Origin: Tilletia caries
Taxonomy: Eukaryota; Basidiomycota; Exobasidiomycetes; Tilletiales; Tilletiaceae
DNA length: 64,000 nt
Direction: 5' to 3'
NCBI GenBank assembly: GCA_032718865.1
Contig: JALUTQ010000024.1
Location: forward strand, 295,501-359,500
The notes under the pieces were generated by a model. The model made no database searches. It saw nothing but the letters and a program-made list of their open reading frames with translations, and had not been told where the DNA came from. A program made the translations under genes and the position numbers. Below, piece after piece: positions 23,538-35,600 of the stretch; position 1 is the first letter of the stretch; every line of letters begins with the position of its first letter.

Positions 23538-23929
23538 GTGGTTCAAGGCGAACCGGCGTAGGGAGGACAAGACTCGGAAGCAAGAGATGGTCCGGCAGGG
23601 GGCTGCGGGGCGCTCTTGCACCTTTCCGACTCGGACTTCTCCCTCATCGAGCGGCAGTGGTCGATCCACCGACTCTGCCCGCTATCATCCCTACTCCATC
23701 AACGACTCGTACATCCCGTCTCGTCCGAAACACACCACTTCTGCCACTCCCACGACTCTTCTCTCCTCAGGTTCGCCTGGTTCGCCCGTCTCCAAGCCTA
23801 TCATCAAAAGCAAGATTCTGGCGAAGGATCGGATGCTCGCTCTGGCCCCCATCAGTGGGGACCAACCGGTGCTCCGGACTACATCTGGCTTCAATTTCGA
23901 CCCGCACGGCTGCCACTGGCAGGCGGTAA

Positions 23930-24894
23930 AGCGCATCCTCTCCACCCGCTCGAGGCCTCCACCCGCTCCAACTACGGGGCGGGTATCGACCACTTCATCC
24001 TCTTTGCCATGAGCTCGGCATTCCGCATCGTGACCGATACCCGGTCTCAGAGGGTCTTCTTCTGGCCTTCGTCGCCCACATGGGTTTGCGTGTCCGAGCA
24101 GGAACGATCCGCAACTACATCTCCGCTCTCGCTACATGGCATCGATCCTGGAACCAACCTTTTCACCGCGGCGAGGCCGTGAATCTCGCTCTCCGCGCGA
24201 TCGAGAAGGCGGGTCCTCCCAAGAAGCCTCTCCGTCCTCCGGTCACTCAAGATGACCTGCTTGCGATCTTCAGGATCCTCGACGTCTCAAACAACTCCTT
24301 TCACGCGGCCGTCTGGGCCTGCGCTCTCTTCTCCTGGTGGTCGATGTGTCGCCTTGGGGAGACTACAACGGCCAACCAGGTCACCTGCCCGACGCGGAAC
24401 GTTATGCGTTCACATCTGCGCGGGGTTGCGACGGATAACGCGGGTCTCTCGGTGGCTACGGTCTGGCTCCCCTGGACCAAGACCACGCTCGTCAGCGGCA
24501 TGGATAAGTTCATCCTCGACGCCGGCGGGTGCCTCAACCCTGTTTTCGCTCTCCGGCATCACCTCAGCTCTCCCCGGTCGACCCGACTCTCTCATCTTCA
24601 ACTCCTCTCTTCGCGTTCCGAGAACGGGCTGGGTCGCCCCTCCTTGCTCTCACCAAGAAGGAGTTCCTCGCTACGGTCAATGCTGCCCTTGCTGCTGCCG
24701 GCCGAGAAGCACACGTCGGCCACTCCTTCCGGATCGGTGGGGCAACGGTGCACTGGCGTGCCGGTGTCCCCATCGACTCCATCAAGCTGATGGGAGGATG
24801 GAAGTCGGATACTGTTATGCAGTACCTCCGCAATCTCGACTTGGGCTTGGCCGGTGCTCATGCACTCACGGCTGCCTTCCTCGGTGGCCCTTAG
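23930..24894 (+). pseudogene. Tyrosine recombinase of the DIRS-like element, with two frame breaks
   Basis: This would integrate the cDNA circle by site-specific recombination. Pieces in three frames line up: PLEASTRSNYGAGIDHFILF, then HELGIPHRDRYPVSEGLLLA...GTIRNYISALATWHRSW and CRLGETTT (first catalytic Arg). After a second break come GREAHVGHSFRIGGAT (HxxR box) and WKSDTVMQYLRNLD (nucleophilic Tyr). Breaks lie near 24004 (a T run, one T short) and near 24563. All three catalytic motifs survive, so the breaks are either recent mutations or assembly errors. Confidence 0.78.
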
Positions 24895-25574
24895 GCCCTC
24901 CCCTCAGGCTCTCAATCTCTCTCTCTCGTCGGCGATGCTCTTTCGCCTTGACTCTCTTCCAAACTCTCATAAATCTCAATCACTCTCATCGATCTCAGTC
25001 TAACCTCTCTGGTTTTCGGTTCTGACTCTTCCTGGACTTGTCTCTTGGTTCTCTATCATGATCAGATTGATCCCTGCGTGTTGCTAGGTTGTCGGCTTTG
25101 CCCATTCATTCGTCTGGCCGCCGCGGCATGTTCCATACCTTCCTTCGGGATCATTGGGACGGCGGGCCAGCCGGATAGAATCGGGACTCAGTCGACCAGA
25201 CCGTTCAGGTCTCCTAACATACACGTGTATCGCTGATCCACGTTTCGTTCTAGGTCTCTTTCACTGATTCAAACTGCGCAACTGATCATGAGAGCCTGTA
25301 CTGCTGCAATTCTGAGCCTGATCTGCCATATGGAAACGGAGACCATGATTCGTCACGGATCAGCTCCACATCAGAATCTGCATGGTCTGTACTGCTGGCC
25401 TTTTCTGATCCATTTCTCAACCCTCGACGGCTCACGAAGTTGGCTCACGTCTAATAGAAAATGAATCGACCTCCGGAGGTCGATCCAGTCTGATCTGATC
25501 CAGCCATGTGATTAAGCAGAAAGCGCGCACGGCGCTATCAGGACGCGTCGCGCTGTCGCGTCGTTGCTGCTTCA
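24895..25574. other. 3' flank of the DIRS-like element
   Basis: No gene was recognised. It should contain the element's 3' terminal repeats, but I could not match it to the 5' leader. A 20-bp perfect palindrome lies at 25465-25484. Confidence 0.35.
25465..25484. repeat. 20-bp perfect palindrome
   Basis: ATCGACCTCCGGAGGTCGAT reads the same on both strands. It lies between the DIRS-like element and the first PIF/Harbinger element and could mark an element end or a protein-binding site. Confidence 0.6.
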
Positions 25575-25708
25575 TGACCACCATCTCCTTCCAGACGTCC
25601 CCTCTCCCTTCCTCTCACCTCCGAGTTCCGACACGCACAGGCATTGAAAGTAAACAGGTATGATGTCGTCCACTTTGCCCCTCGCCCCGCCCCCCTCCCT
25701 TTTCAGGG

Positions 25709-26950
25709 GACAACTCCGTCTCCAGCGAGTTAACGGCTGCTTCGTCTGCGGACAGCGCGCCGCCAACTGCTCAGGGAATTGGGCCTGCACCGGATCCTGA
25801 GGGTGGTGCAGCTCCTAGCACCGACGGTCCTGCCCCGTCAGCTCCCGCAGCTGCTGTTGCGACTGGTCCGTGCCAGTGGAGCTCGACGGACTCTGAGGTA
25901 ATGCTCACCGTGCTCGAAGAGGCTGCGATGCAGAAGCTGCAGAGCGGCGGAGGCTTCAAGGTCAGTGTTAATGTGATTATACGCGTGCGTTGGTTGCCTT
26001 GTCACTGACAGATCCACATCTTTTTTGGTGCAGCCCGAAGTTTGGCGGAAGGCTTCGGACAAGCTCGCGGCAACGTGGGTCAAGGGCGGCACAAAGGGCC
26101 CTGAGCAGGTCAAGACGCACTTTCGTGGTGTGAGTAGTCAACGCGTGCGTGCGTGCGTGACTGTTATGCGGCACAAACTGACCTGTCTGCTTTTTGTATC
26201 TTCCCGTTCGTTAGCTGAAGAAGATGTGGGCGGAGGTCCACGAGCTACTCAACATGAGTGGATTTGGTTGGGACGAGAAGCAAAAGCGGGCGACTGCTTT
26301 GGATAGCGTGTGGGATGATCTGCTTGCGGTGAGTAGTGCCAGACTTGCGCAGTGCGCTGCATGGCATTTCCAGGCACTGCTCTAAAGCTACATTCCTTCA
26401 TCGTCTTCACAGAATAAGCCCAAGTTCAAAAAATGGAAGAACCGTACATTTGAGTACTACGAATCGTATGACAGCTCTGTGCGCAAAGTGCACGGCCACG
26501 GGTTCTTACGCTCGTGACGCAGGCGGCAAAGACAGCGAGGAGAGTGGAGAGGACAAGAGTGAGGATGGAGACAGTTCGGACGATGATGTGAGCTCTCTGC
26601 ATGCTTTGGTGACATCGCGCTCGTTCTGACCACTGTCCCCTTTGCTTTATGCGTTCCAGGACCGCGTCCTGCCCACGCGCAAGCGCAAGCGCCCGTCGGC
26701 TGTGAGCGCCATGGGTCAGATTGCAGAGGCGCTAAAGGCCATGGCTGGGCCGGCGGACGACGAGGACGAAGTCGGCGTCGTCATGGAGGAGCTGCTCGAG
26801 CTCGACGGCGACAACTTTGACGTCGACGAGCTTGCGACGCTCGGCCTCGCTTTGGCGGAGAAGCCCAAGCTCATCGTGATGTACCGCGCCCTCAAGGAGC
26901 GGGACGCGATGCGCCTGGCCTTTGTCCGCAAGATCCTCGCGGCAAACTGA
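25709..26950 (+). CDS. Myb/SANT-like protein of PIF/Harbinger element 1 (one frame break)
   Basis: Harbinger elements encode a Myb/SANT-like DNA-binding protein that assists the transposase. Exons ...-25960, 26034-26129, 26215-26328, 26413-26587 and 26660-26950 join in frame. They encode CQWSSTDSEVMLTVLEEAAM, PEVWRKASDKLAATW, LKKMWAEVHELLNMSGFGWD, and NKPKFKKWKNRTFEYYESYD. At GGG 26500-26502 one base shifts the frame; the continuation is acidic (GGKDSEESGEDKSEDGDSSD), and the last exon ends in a helical segment (LIVMYRALKERDAMRLAFVR). The 5' exon is unresolved: an ATG at 25575 exists but does not join in frame through the intron ending at 25708. The gene converges on the transposase gene. Confidence 0.72.
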
Positions 26951-27105
26951 TTCTGCTGCTGTACAATCTTACTTCTCCATCTCTGCACTATCATGCCCCA
27001 TCTACCTGTTTCTTCATGCTGTCATGTCTTTCAATTTCATCCTCTCTTTATCCTCGTCATGCTCTGGGAATGAAGACAGCTGCTGCATTGCGTTGCTTCC
27101 GAGGC

Positions 27106-28415
27106 TCAGGGCTTGTACTTCTTCCACATCTTCTTAGAAATGCGATCTCGCGCTGCCGCCGCCGCTTCCGCGTCAGCGGGTGGGGCGTGAGGCTCTGGAT
27201 CCTCGCCTGCGCCGCTGGCGTCGTCGTTGACCAGGTCGGGCTCGATGTCGGCGGCGGGGTCGAGGCGCCTGATCAGGTTATGGACGACGGCCAGGGCAGG
27301 GAAGAGGTCTGCTTGCACCTGGAGGTCGTAGTGGCAGCCGATGGTGAGGATCTTAAAGCGGGCTTGCAGCACGCCGAAGATGCGCTCGATGACGCTTCTG
27401 GCCCCGGCGTGACGTCGATTGTACAGTTCTTTGGCATTGCGAGGGCTGGAGAAAGAGCACGTAAAGTGGGTCAGCATAGGTCCACGCTGGGCACAGTGTG
27501 CCATGAAGGCGCGTCATTCACTTCTTTGTGCCTGCAGAATATTCTTTGAGGTGGTAGCGCACCCCGCGGTACGGGATCAGGAGGTGAGGACTGAGGGGAA
27601 AGCCAGAGTCGCCCAGCAGCATCTTGCCCGCCGGCAGTCGTAGCCCATTTTCCAGCGCTTTCTGCCATAGGCCACTGTCCGCCGCGCTGCCTTCCCACCC
27701 GCTGAGGATGTAAGTAAAGCACATGTCAAAATCACATACCGCCAAGACGTTGAACGACGTCTTGCCTTTGCGATTCCAAAACGACTCCCTGAGCGCTGCG
27801 GGTGCGTGAGCGGGGACGTGAGAGCCGTCGATGGCCCCGATCACCTTCTTGAAGAAAGGATTGAGGCCGGGATCGTCCGTAATGCGGGCAGGAACAGGTG
27901 CGGACGGCGGCGGGAGATAGACGTGACGACGGTAAACCTTTGCCTTCATGAGAGCCCGAAGGACTGCTTTGAAGGCTCTGAGGGACAACAGGACATTTTC
28001 ATCAGTGTAGGGACGCGATTGAGCAGCCTACCCTAGCCTCGCTGACTCACAGTCCAATCGTTGTCGGTGTGTGACCGAAGACGCCCGCCGCTTGTCGTGT
28101 CGATGCTGCGACGCGACTCACGTACAGAAAAATTGCAAGCTTCTCTCGTGCGCTGATGTCTTTGCCACCTTTAAGCCCGCCGTCTTCCGTCAGATTCCTC
28201 TTCAGCGCGTCAAACGTGTTGGGGCTCATACCCAGCATGTCCCTACAAATAGTGCCCTGACCACGCAGCCAATGCCTAACGACCCTGAACCCCTTGCCTC
28301 GAGTGCCGCCGTGCCCCTCATCCTTCGCCGCGAAGCGCGCAGCGTAGAGAGACACTGCAATGCCGATCAAAATTATGGCCTTGTGCCGTGAAGATCGTTG
28401 TTTAAACCTGGACAT
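27106..28415 (-). CDS. PIF/Harbinger transposase 1 (DDE superfamily)
   Basis: This is an RNase H-fold DDE transposase. Three exons (28415-28051, 27977-27522, 27445-27106) join in frame to 386 residues. The N-terminal part (MLGMSPNTFDALKRNLTEDG) is followed by a helix-turn-helix-like stretch (FLYVSRVAASTRQAAGVFGH). The catalytic motifs are VIGAIDGSHVPA (first Asp), MLLGDSGFPLSPHLL (second Asp) and GARSVIERIFGVLQARFKIL (Glu), in the usual family order. It is intact, so this copy could still supply transposase. The terminal repeats of the element were not identified. Confidence 0.88.
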
Positions 28416-30073
28416 TTATGATTACGTCTGCCAGGGGCCCAGGGCGGAAGAGAGGTGGAGTCAGTCAAGGAACGGACGCGAACCCATCACCTGAGGCCTG
28501 AACATAACGTTCTCGTGTAGCTGCAGTAGTTGTAAAAAGAGAGAGGGTGAGACATGGTCAGTACTTCATTGTCTGATGCTCAGCAGTGACGAGCCGCTGG
28601 CTACGAACCTCCTGTGTTGAGCTGTGGAAGATAGGAGGAGATCGTGTCAGCTATGCCATCGTACCACATCATCTGCTTGAATCCTATGATCACGCACCTT
28701 GAAAGCGTTGTGATAAGGTCTAGGCCCTAGGGAGGAGGAGAGACAGGAAGGTCAGCTTGCCTTGGCTGTGAATGGCCTGCAGACAGCAATTCATTCACTC
28801 ACCTGGCCCTCGCGTCGGTCTTGAGGCGTTGAGGACGAGGAGCGCAATGTTGAGACGTGAAGAGCTCTGTAGAGTAGCAAAAAAGGAAAGGAGAAGGTAG
28901 AACGTCAGCGCGTTGTCTGTTGTGTGTGCAGACAGAATGGCAGCATAGATCTTACCTTTGACGAGCAGAGGCGAGGGCGCCGGCGGGAGCAGGAGGGGCG
29001 GGACGGGTGCGCCGCGCGTGCAAGGGCTTGAGGATAGCAGTAGGCTGGAGAGTAGAGCAGAGCAGAGCAATGTCAGCGAGTATGCATGTGCAGGCGGCAT
29101 CAGGACAACGACTACCCACGGGCGGCACCGTCCGAAGGCACGAGAGAGGACAGGCACCGACGCGCGCAAGACAGATGCCTTGAAGAGCTGTTGGGGAAAG
29201 AGAAGTTGCTCAGTAAGGCGTGTGAGGATTGAGGGAATGAAACGGAGCACTCACTTTTGTGCTGTGTCGACGTGTTGAATGATGGCCGTGGAGGAAGAGA
29301 GCAGCGATGCGTCGCGTCTGAGAGAGGTGATGTGATGAAGCTCTCAACGTGGCCGAATCGGATAAGATTTGGTCAGCAGTACAACTCTTCCCTTTCTGCG
29401 GCTCTGATTCTTCCCACTTATCTGCTCTCTCGATCAGCCGCCAGGATCAGGCGCAAAAATTGACAGGGTGAGTGGACAGAGCGGCTCAGATTGTCGAATC
29501 AGGGTTGACATCAGTACAGGCTCTCACGCAACTAAGCCGAGGGTGGTAACATGAAGCCCAACACTGATTACATATTGACAAGAACGACGCTTCTTTATTT
29601 ACCTTCTTTCGGGAATGCCGAATGCCGAACTTTGTTCAGATTTAGATTCGGCTAGCGGGACCGTCCTAGGATGACGAATGACGATGAGCGACGAGTCCCA
29701 ACTCCCAACTCCCAACGATTAACATATTGAATTCAGTATGATGCTGAGGAACTGTAACATAACTTGTGACGATCACTACATCAACCAGACTAACTGCGAA
29801 CAAGAGAAACCTGGATTCCGAGGAAGCGATGTAGAATTCTGAACAAGGAAGGTTTCAAAGCAAACTGAGTGATTTCTTAAGTCGAAATGATCGTCGGCCG
29901 TCGCAGGATCGTCGAAGAACGCTTTAGCATGTGAAATAATGAGCGTGACGAAGCCGACCTGAACGCCTGAACGCTGAACTTGAGGCTTGAGGCTTGAGCG
30001 GAACACATCCCAACAGTTTTACTGTGTTGTGTACAAGGTGAACCCATGGTCCCATAATCAACTCTGTCAAAAC
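28416..30073. other. Spacer between Harbinger element 1 and the PPPDE-SRR1 gene
   Basis: About 1.7 kb without a recognised protein. The first 1 kb is packed with splice-like signals on the minus strand (see the entry at 28558-29044). The rest (29.5-30.07 kb) is AT-richer and includes the 3' flank of the fusion gene. Confidence 0.35.
28558..29044 (-). other. Possible multi-exon minus-strand transcript (coding status unclear)
   Basis: Four short segments (29044-28956, 28866-28803, 28726-28698, 28621-28558) are bounded by good GT-AG signals. Joined, they stay open for 81 codons to a TGA (reading PTAILKPLHARRTRPAPPAP...TAEHQTMKY). The peptide has no recognisable domain, and another frame is open across the first two segments. 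It may be a spliced non-coding RNA, a short TE-linked gene, or chance. Confidence 0.25.
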
Positions 30074-32230
30074 TCAAATTGTCTCTGGGTCTGATCGTGC
30101 AAAAGAGATGGGAACAGCTCGTTAGTTGGCGTGACCCGAGATACAGAGGCTCTGAACAGCAGGACTCACCTGCGACCCTAACTTTCTCAGGCAAGGCCCA
30201 AAAGTCCGACGGCAGCTCGCTCGTCGGCGCAAATCGTTGGAACGCGATGTCGTTGAAGGCGCCCGGCTGCGTTTGGGGATGGTTCTTCGGTGGTTCTGGT
30301 ACTGGTTCCCGTACCAGATGCGGAGCTATATTGGGAATACGGGTGACGCCGTAGAGAATAGATTATTGTGAGTGACCTTCAATCAAAGGCGGCAGTGAGA
30401 GGAACGCAGGCTGCCTCGTCGCAGGGAACGTGTAAGCGGCCACTCACCAAGCTTGTAAAGGCACGGCGATTCGCGTCGGAGTTTCTCCTGCGCGACGCTG
30501 GAGGCGACAACAGGTCTCGACTCGTAAGACGGATGTGCAAAATGTTGTAGTTTAGGGGGGAGGTAGACTCACTGCGTCACGTATACGTCCAAATCATTGC
30601 AGCACAGGTACATGTTTTCAAGTCCATCTTCGGACCAGTTGGCGCGCAGGAGCTGTTCCGTCAAACCGCGACCAACGTGGGGCATGTAAACCAACGTCGG
30701 CTCGTCCAACACGTAAGCACCGCGCTGGAAGAGCCCCAGACTTCAGTCAGCTTTCGCATTCCAATCGCCAACCGCGTACAGCGCCCGAACTTACCTTGTT
30801 TTCTTCCAGGACGTCAACGCCGAGGGCCTGCAGAAGCTCTCTGTCGTCCTCTGTGAAGACGGGATCGAACGCCTCGACAGTGCAAAAGTCGCCTAGCATG
30901 GTCTGTGACAGAATAGAATCGACCAAACCCAACAAGCATTGTCAGGTTAGGCAAGACAATACGCAGTGTGTATTCGATGATGAAGGGCATCTAATACTCA
31001 CAGATAGATGGTCTCTCAACAGAAGAAGAAGTGCCAGTTGCAGTTGCGGAATCGCGCTGTTCCTGACTGTGCCTAGACCCAGGCACAAAATTCGTTTTGG
31101 GATACGTAAGGAGGACTCGGAAGGTCTGAAGTCGGACTTCGCAGACAGCATCTTCTCAAGGCGTTCTTGATGGTAGGAAGAAAGTCATGAAGATCTCAGA
31201 TCACATCAGGGCAATGGAAAGATATGGTCGAAAGAACGTACCTTGAACAGACTTTTGCACCGTGGGGTCGTCGAACGCAGCCTGGCGGGTTAAGAATGTC
31301 TCCAATGCCTTCTCAAGGTTCCAGTGACTTTCACTGGGCCCTGCTTTCCCATTGGCCGATTCCGCAGCGTTATCCTTTCCAGCGACATTCCACTCGGACG
31401 CAGATGTTGTAGTTGCTTGCTCAATCACGCCGTCGAGGACGCGGGAGGCAGCGGCAGCCTCGGACTGTGCAGCGCCAAGTGCGGCCGCGCTGGGCTTGCG
31501 ATTCTTGCGGGCTCGAATCGGCGAGTTACTGGAGCTTGCGGTTGGAAGGCCATTTGAGAAGGTAGAGTCGATCTGTGGTCTGAACATTTGCCCGAGTGGG
31601 GTGGCCAGGAAGTCTTGAGGGAGGCCTGTGAGTGATGCTTCGGATGGTCAGAACCTTTCAACGTCAGCAGATCAAAACTACTTCTGCACACTTACTTCTG
31701 ATCCGCTCGGGGATAGTATTGCCTGTCAAAAGCTCGCTGACCTCGTTGGAGAATGTATCTGTAGAAGACGGTCCTTCGCTCAGCGTTACTTCTGAACATG
31801 AGAGAAGATGATCATGGGTCTACTCACTGCAATTGAAGTTCAAAAGATGATAGGCTGAAGCCGTATATCGTTTCCTGAGCTCTGCGAGCATTTCCAGCCA
31901 TGTATCCCTGTCGATAGCTGTCCTTCCGAGCTCTATGATCTCCATAGGTTGGCCGTGCTGTGGAAGGGAATAAAGAGATCGTCAATAAAGTCGAACCAAC
32001 TCGAGGCAACATCAATCGAAACGTTCGAAGGCACTCACATGTGACTTTCCCGGAGCACAGGTGAACACGCCTTGTCCGAAAAAGTATTCTTGACCGTGTA
32101 CGATGATGCCTGTATGCCACACGGCCTCGAAATGGCGACCAGTCAGCGCCAGACTCAGCTGACTTGCCATTCCATGACTGAGGTCGTAAAGGTATAGTTG
32201 GACGGGGAACGTGTCGGTTTCGTCGCTCAT
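30074..32230 (-). CDS. PPPDE (DeSI-like) peptidase - SRR1 domain fusion protein
   Basis: Ten exons (32230-32039, 31957-31828, 31758-31696, 31625-31242, 31165-31002, 30902-30795, 30724-30573, 30515-30448, 30325-30170, 30090-30074) join without a frame break to 477 residues. Residues 1-~145 are a PPPDE cysteine peptidase (deSUMOylating/deubiquitinating fold). LYLYDLSHGMASQLSLALTG and AVWHTGIIVHGQEYFFGQG carry the catalytic His, FNCNTFSNEVSELLTG the catalytic Cys, and LPQDFLATPLGQMFRPQI is the domain end. A basic/Ala-rich linker (RARKNRKPSAAALGAA) leads to an SRR1 domain: PKRILCLGLGTVRNSAIPQL, VEAFDPVFTEDDRELLQALG, TLVYMPHVGRGLTEQLLRAN, YLCCNDLDVYV and AFNDIAFQRF. SRR1-type proteins are linked to haem and clock/stress regulation in other eukaryotes. 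The two domains are normally separate proteins; two adjacent genes remain possible if the 31166-31241 intron is not spliced. Confidence 0.75.
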
Positions 32231-32634
32231 CTTTCGGATGGATTAATTCGGAGTCCTTGTTCAGAGAGGTCACTGTCGGCGATGATATGACAAGACGCTT
32301 GATCGTGAAGTGGACACTCTTTCCTTGACTTCCTTGCTCTTGCTCAGCGCTCGCCGCTCAGCTGGACAAAGGGAAGCTGGAATTGCTCAGCTCGACACGC
32401 GGCTTCCGAAAAGTGGCGTGGCTATTTTTGGAACGGAAATATGTCGAACTGCGCACCCGTTCCAGGATCCGGAGAGCTGAACGGCACCAGTAGACATCCC
32501 TCATCAACCAACTCAACTACTGGCTACTGCTGTAACTTTCCCCCATCCTCCCTCACTCAAATTCGACAGGGGAGATGCTCCATCCATAGGACTCTTCTGC
32601 CCATCGCTGCTGGAAGCAGAGAGCTCCTCTCGGA
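32231..32634. promoter_or_regulatory. Shared divergent promoter of the PPPDE-SRR1 gene and PMS1
   Basis: 404 bp separate the start codons of two divergent genes. No strong TATA box was seen. Both leaders must lie here. Confidence 0.5.
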
Positions 32635-35600
32635 ATGGACACTGGCGGAGGCGACAGCTCACGTATTCGTGCCATCGACCAAGCCGATGTCCACAGGATC
32701 ACAAGTGCACAGGTTGTCCTCGACTTGCACACTGCTGTGAAGGAGGTGATCGAAAATGCTCTGGATGCAGGAGCGACTAGTATTGGCAAGTACAAGCGGA
32801 ACTCTTTTGTCGCTCGCTGGGCTCTGATATACTGTGATTCATATTGCAGAGGTTCGCTTCAAAGAGTACGGCACCGAGTCGTTCGAGGTCATCGACAATG
32901 GCTCGGGTATCGACTCGAAAGACTACGATGCCATCGGTACGTGAGAACTCAGACTTTACGCGTCTCTCTGTGAACCGAGCTCATGGTATCCTTCCGCTCT
33001 AAAGCGCTCAAGCATCACACCTCCAAGCTCTCGACATTTGCGGAGCTTCAAGAGGTGCAGACCTTTGGCTTCCGAGGAGAAGCGTTGTCATCCTTGTGTG
33101 CTCTTGCCTCAGTCACTATGCATACAGCCACGGAAATGGAGGCACCGGTCGGGACTCTTTTGAAATTCGACAAGAATGGGAAGGTGACTCCCGGAACTCG
33201 CAAACAGCCGCGCCAACGCGGTACCACGGTCACGATTTGCGATCTGTTCAAAGGCTTCCCAGTGCGAAGACGGGAATTCGAGAAGAACGTCAAGCGGGAG
33301 TACGCCAAAGCCCAGGGTGTCCTCCAAGCATATGCTCTCATTCAGAAAGGCGTGCGATGGATGGTCTACAACACTCCCAAACAAGGAGGGTCGGTCTCTC
33401 TTGGTCACATCACATTGTTCTGTTCTGTTCCACTTCACTAAGCCTCTGTTCATCCTATGCAGGCGCAAGACGATCCAGATGACCATGAGTGCAAATTCGT
33501 CTCCAACATTCCTTCTCAATAATGTCACCGATCTTTTTGGGGCCAAGGTCGCCACAACCCTCGACACACTTCACCTCAATCTCGAACTGCCCAGGCAGCG
33601 TCTAACTCGGTCAAAGCAGAGACGGACGCGTGACCATACCGCCGTCGAAGGGCAGCAGCAGCAACCATCTAGCGACCCCGAACCTATTTCCGAAGATGAG
33701 GACGACTCTTCTCAGGCTCGACATATCGAGGTTGTTGGCGCAATGTCCAAGCTCTTGCCCGCTTGCGGCAGGACGTCTGCTGATAGGCAGTTCTTCTACA
33801 TCAATGGACGGCCATGGGAAACGACCAAATTCGCTCGCATCTTCAACGACGTGTATCGCTCCAACAACATTGACAGATATCCGATGATCATAGCCGACTT
33901 CAGGTTGCCCACAGCCTCGTACGATGTCAACATCACCCCCGACAAGCGTACTATTTTCCTGCATTTCGAGTCCGCTCTTCAGGACAGCTTGAAGGTGAGC
34001 TTTCAACGAATGGGTCCGGCCCCGATATTTGCGTGGGCTCACAACTCACGATGGCTCTCGCAGTCTGCCCTGGAGGCGTTCGTCAGCCGATACCATGGAG
34101 TTTTCAATGTCAACACTTCGACCCAGTCAGCTGCGACTCAACAGAGCCGCCTTCCAACTTCATGGACCAAGCCCCGTGCTAGCGACAAAGCCGAGATCCC
34201 GAGCAGCTCGCAGGCTGACGTAACCACAAGTGCTTCAGATGATGCAGGTGATGCAGTCGACGACAATGTGGATGCAGGGCAAATATTATCTGCGCGTAAA
34301 AATGGAATTGAGCGCGACAACGACTCGGACGACCAAATTGGTGGTCCCTCACTAAAGAAGCCGCGGTTGTCAGAACCGAAAGTTGCTACTTCCAGCATCA
34401 CCTCGTCCCCAACTGCAGCTCATCCTGTCCCTGGACCTCACGTATATGGTACTGGTGCTCCACGCAACGACTTCCACGAAACGGAAGACGTTCAAATCAT
34501 TCGGTCGACCAGATTCAACTCATCTCAGGATCGCGAAGCTGAAGATGTCGGGGCTGACGGAACAAGCGACGAGGATGACGTGGTGATGTCCCAGAGCTTG
34601 GCCCCCGACGTCTTCGCGAGAGATTTGCAGCCAAAAACCGATGTCCTATCTCAAGCTGCAACACCCTCACTGTCAGCGAGCGACGCGAGTACTTTGGGGA
34701 TAGACATCGGATGGCTCCAACAACGCTCTATTACCGCATATCATAGCCGCACGTCCTCAGGAGCTTCGGATGAGACGACTGCGCAGGGCTTTTCGCACGC
34801 CGGCGTCGGACAGTCTGCCCACGAGGCCGAGGAACAGCTCCAGCGAGTCATCACGAAATCGGATTTCGCTCGCATGGGTGTGGTAGGACAGTTCAACCTT
34901 GGCTTCATCATTGCTCGGCGACGTACCCAGTCTTCTGCCCTTGCTGACGAACCAGAGGACGTCGAGAGGGAGGATGGAGGAGATACTGTCCACGAACAGC
35001 ACGGTTGGATGGATGATCTTTTCATTGTCGACCAGCATGCCTCGGACGAGAAGTATAACTTTGAGCGCTTGCAGGCGGAAACGGTCATCAAAAGTCAGCG
35101 ACTGATACAGTGAGTTCGACCTTGACGTACGAGTGCGTCCAAAATGACTGACATTCCCTCTACACCGTGCAGGCCCCGCAAGCTTGAACTACCAGTCTCA
35201 GACGAGCTTGTCGCGGTCGAACATCTCGGCACCCTCAAGAAGAACGGATTTGAGCTCGAGGTCGAAGAAGAAGAACGACCAGGGTCGAGACTTAAGCTCA
35301 CCGCTCAACCTATCAGCAAGAGCGTCTCCTTCGGTCCGAAAGGTGAGATCGAAGCTTACAAGATCGCCTGGCACAAGACAAAGTTCTTTGCTTACCCTCT
35401 TGTCCACCGTTGTACCACTCCGTCCCACCCCAACCGGTCAACCTTGATTTAGACCTCGCCGAACTGCTGCATCTCTTACGCAACTTGACGCCAGGCAGCG
35501 CGCAAGCTCAAGGGATGCGATGCTCCAAAACAAGAACAATGTTCGCAAGTCGAGCCTGCAGAAGCAGCGTCATGGTCGGCAAGGCGCTCACTGGACGCCA

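Larger units (their letters stand above)
19508..24894 (+). mobile_element. DIRS-like (tyrosine-recombinase) retrotransposon
   Basis: The order gag-like protein, reverse transcriptase/RNase H, tyrosine recombinase defines the DIRS order of retrotransposons, which insert with a recombinase instead of an integrase. The left limit is set where TGTGCTAGTGGCACCACGTGG begins, which closely resembles the start of the LTR at 12606. The right limit is only the end of the recombinase frame; the terminal repeats (inverted or split direct) were not found. The coding parts contain at least three frame breaks, so this copy may be inactive. Confidence 0.82.
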
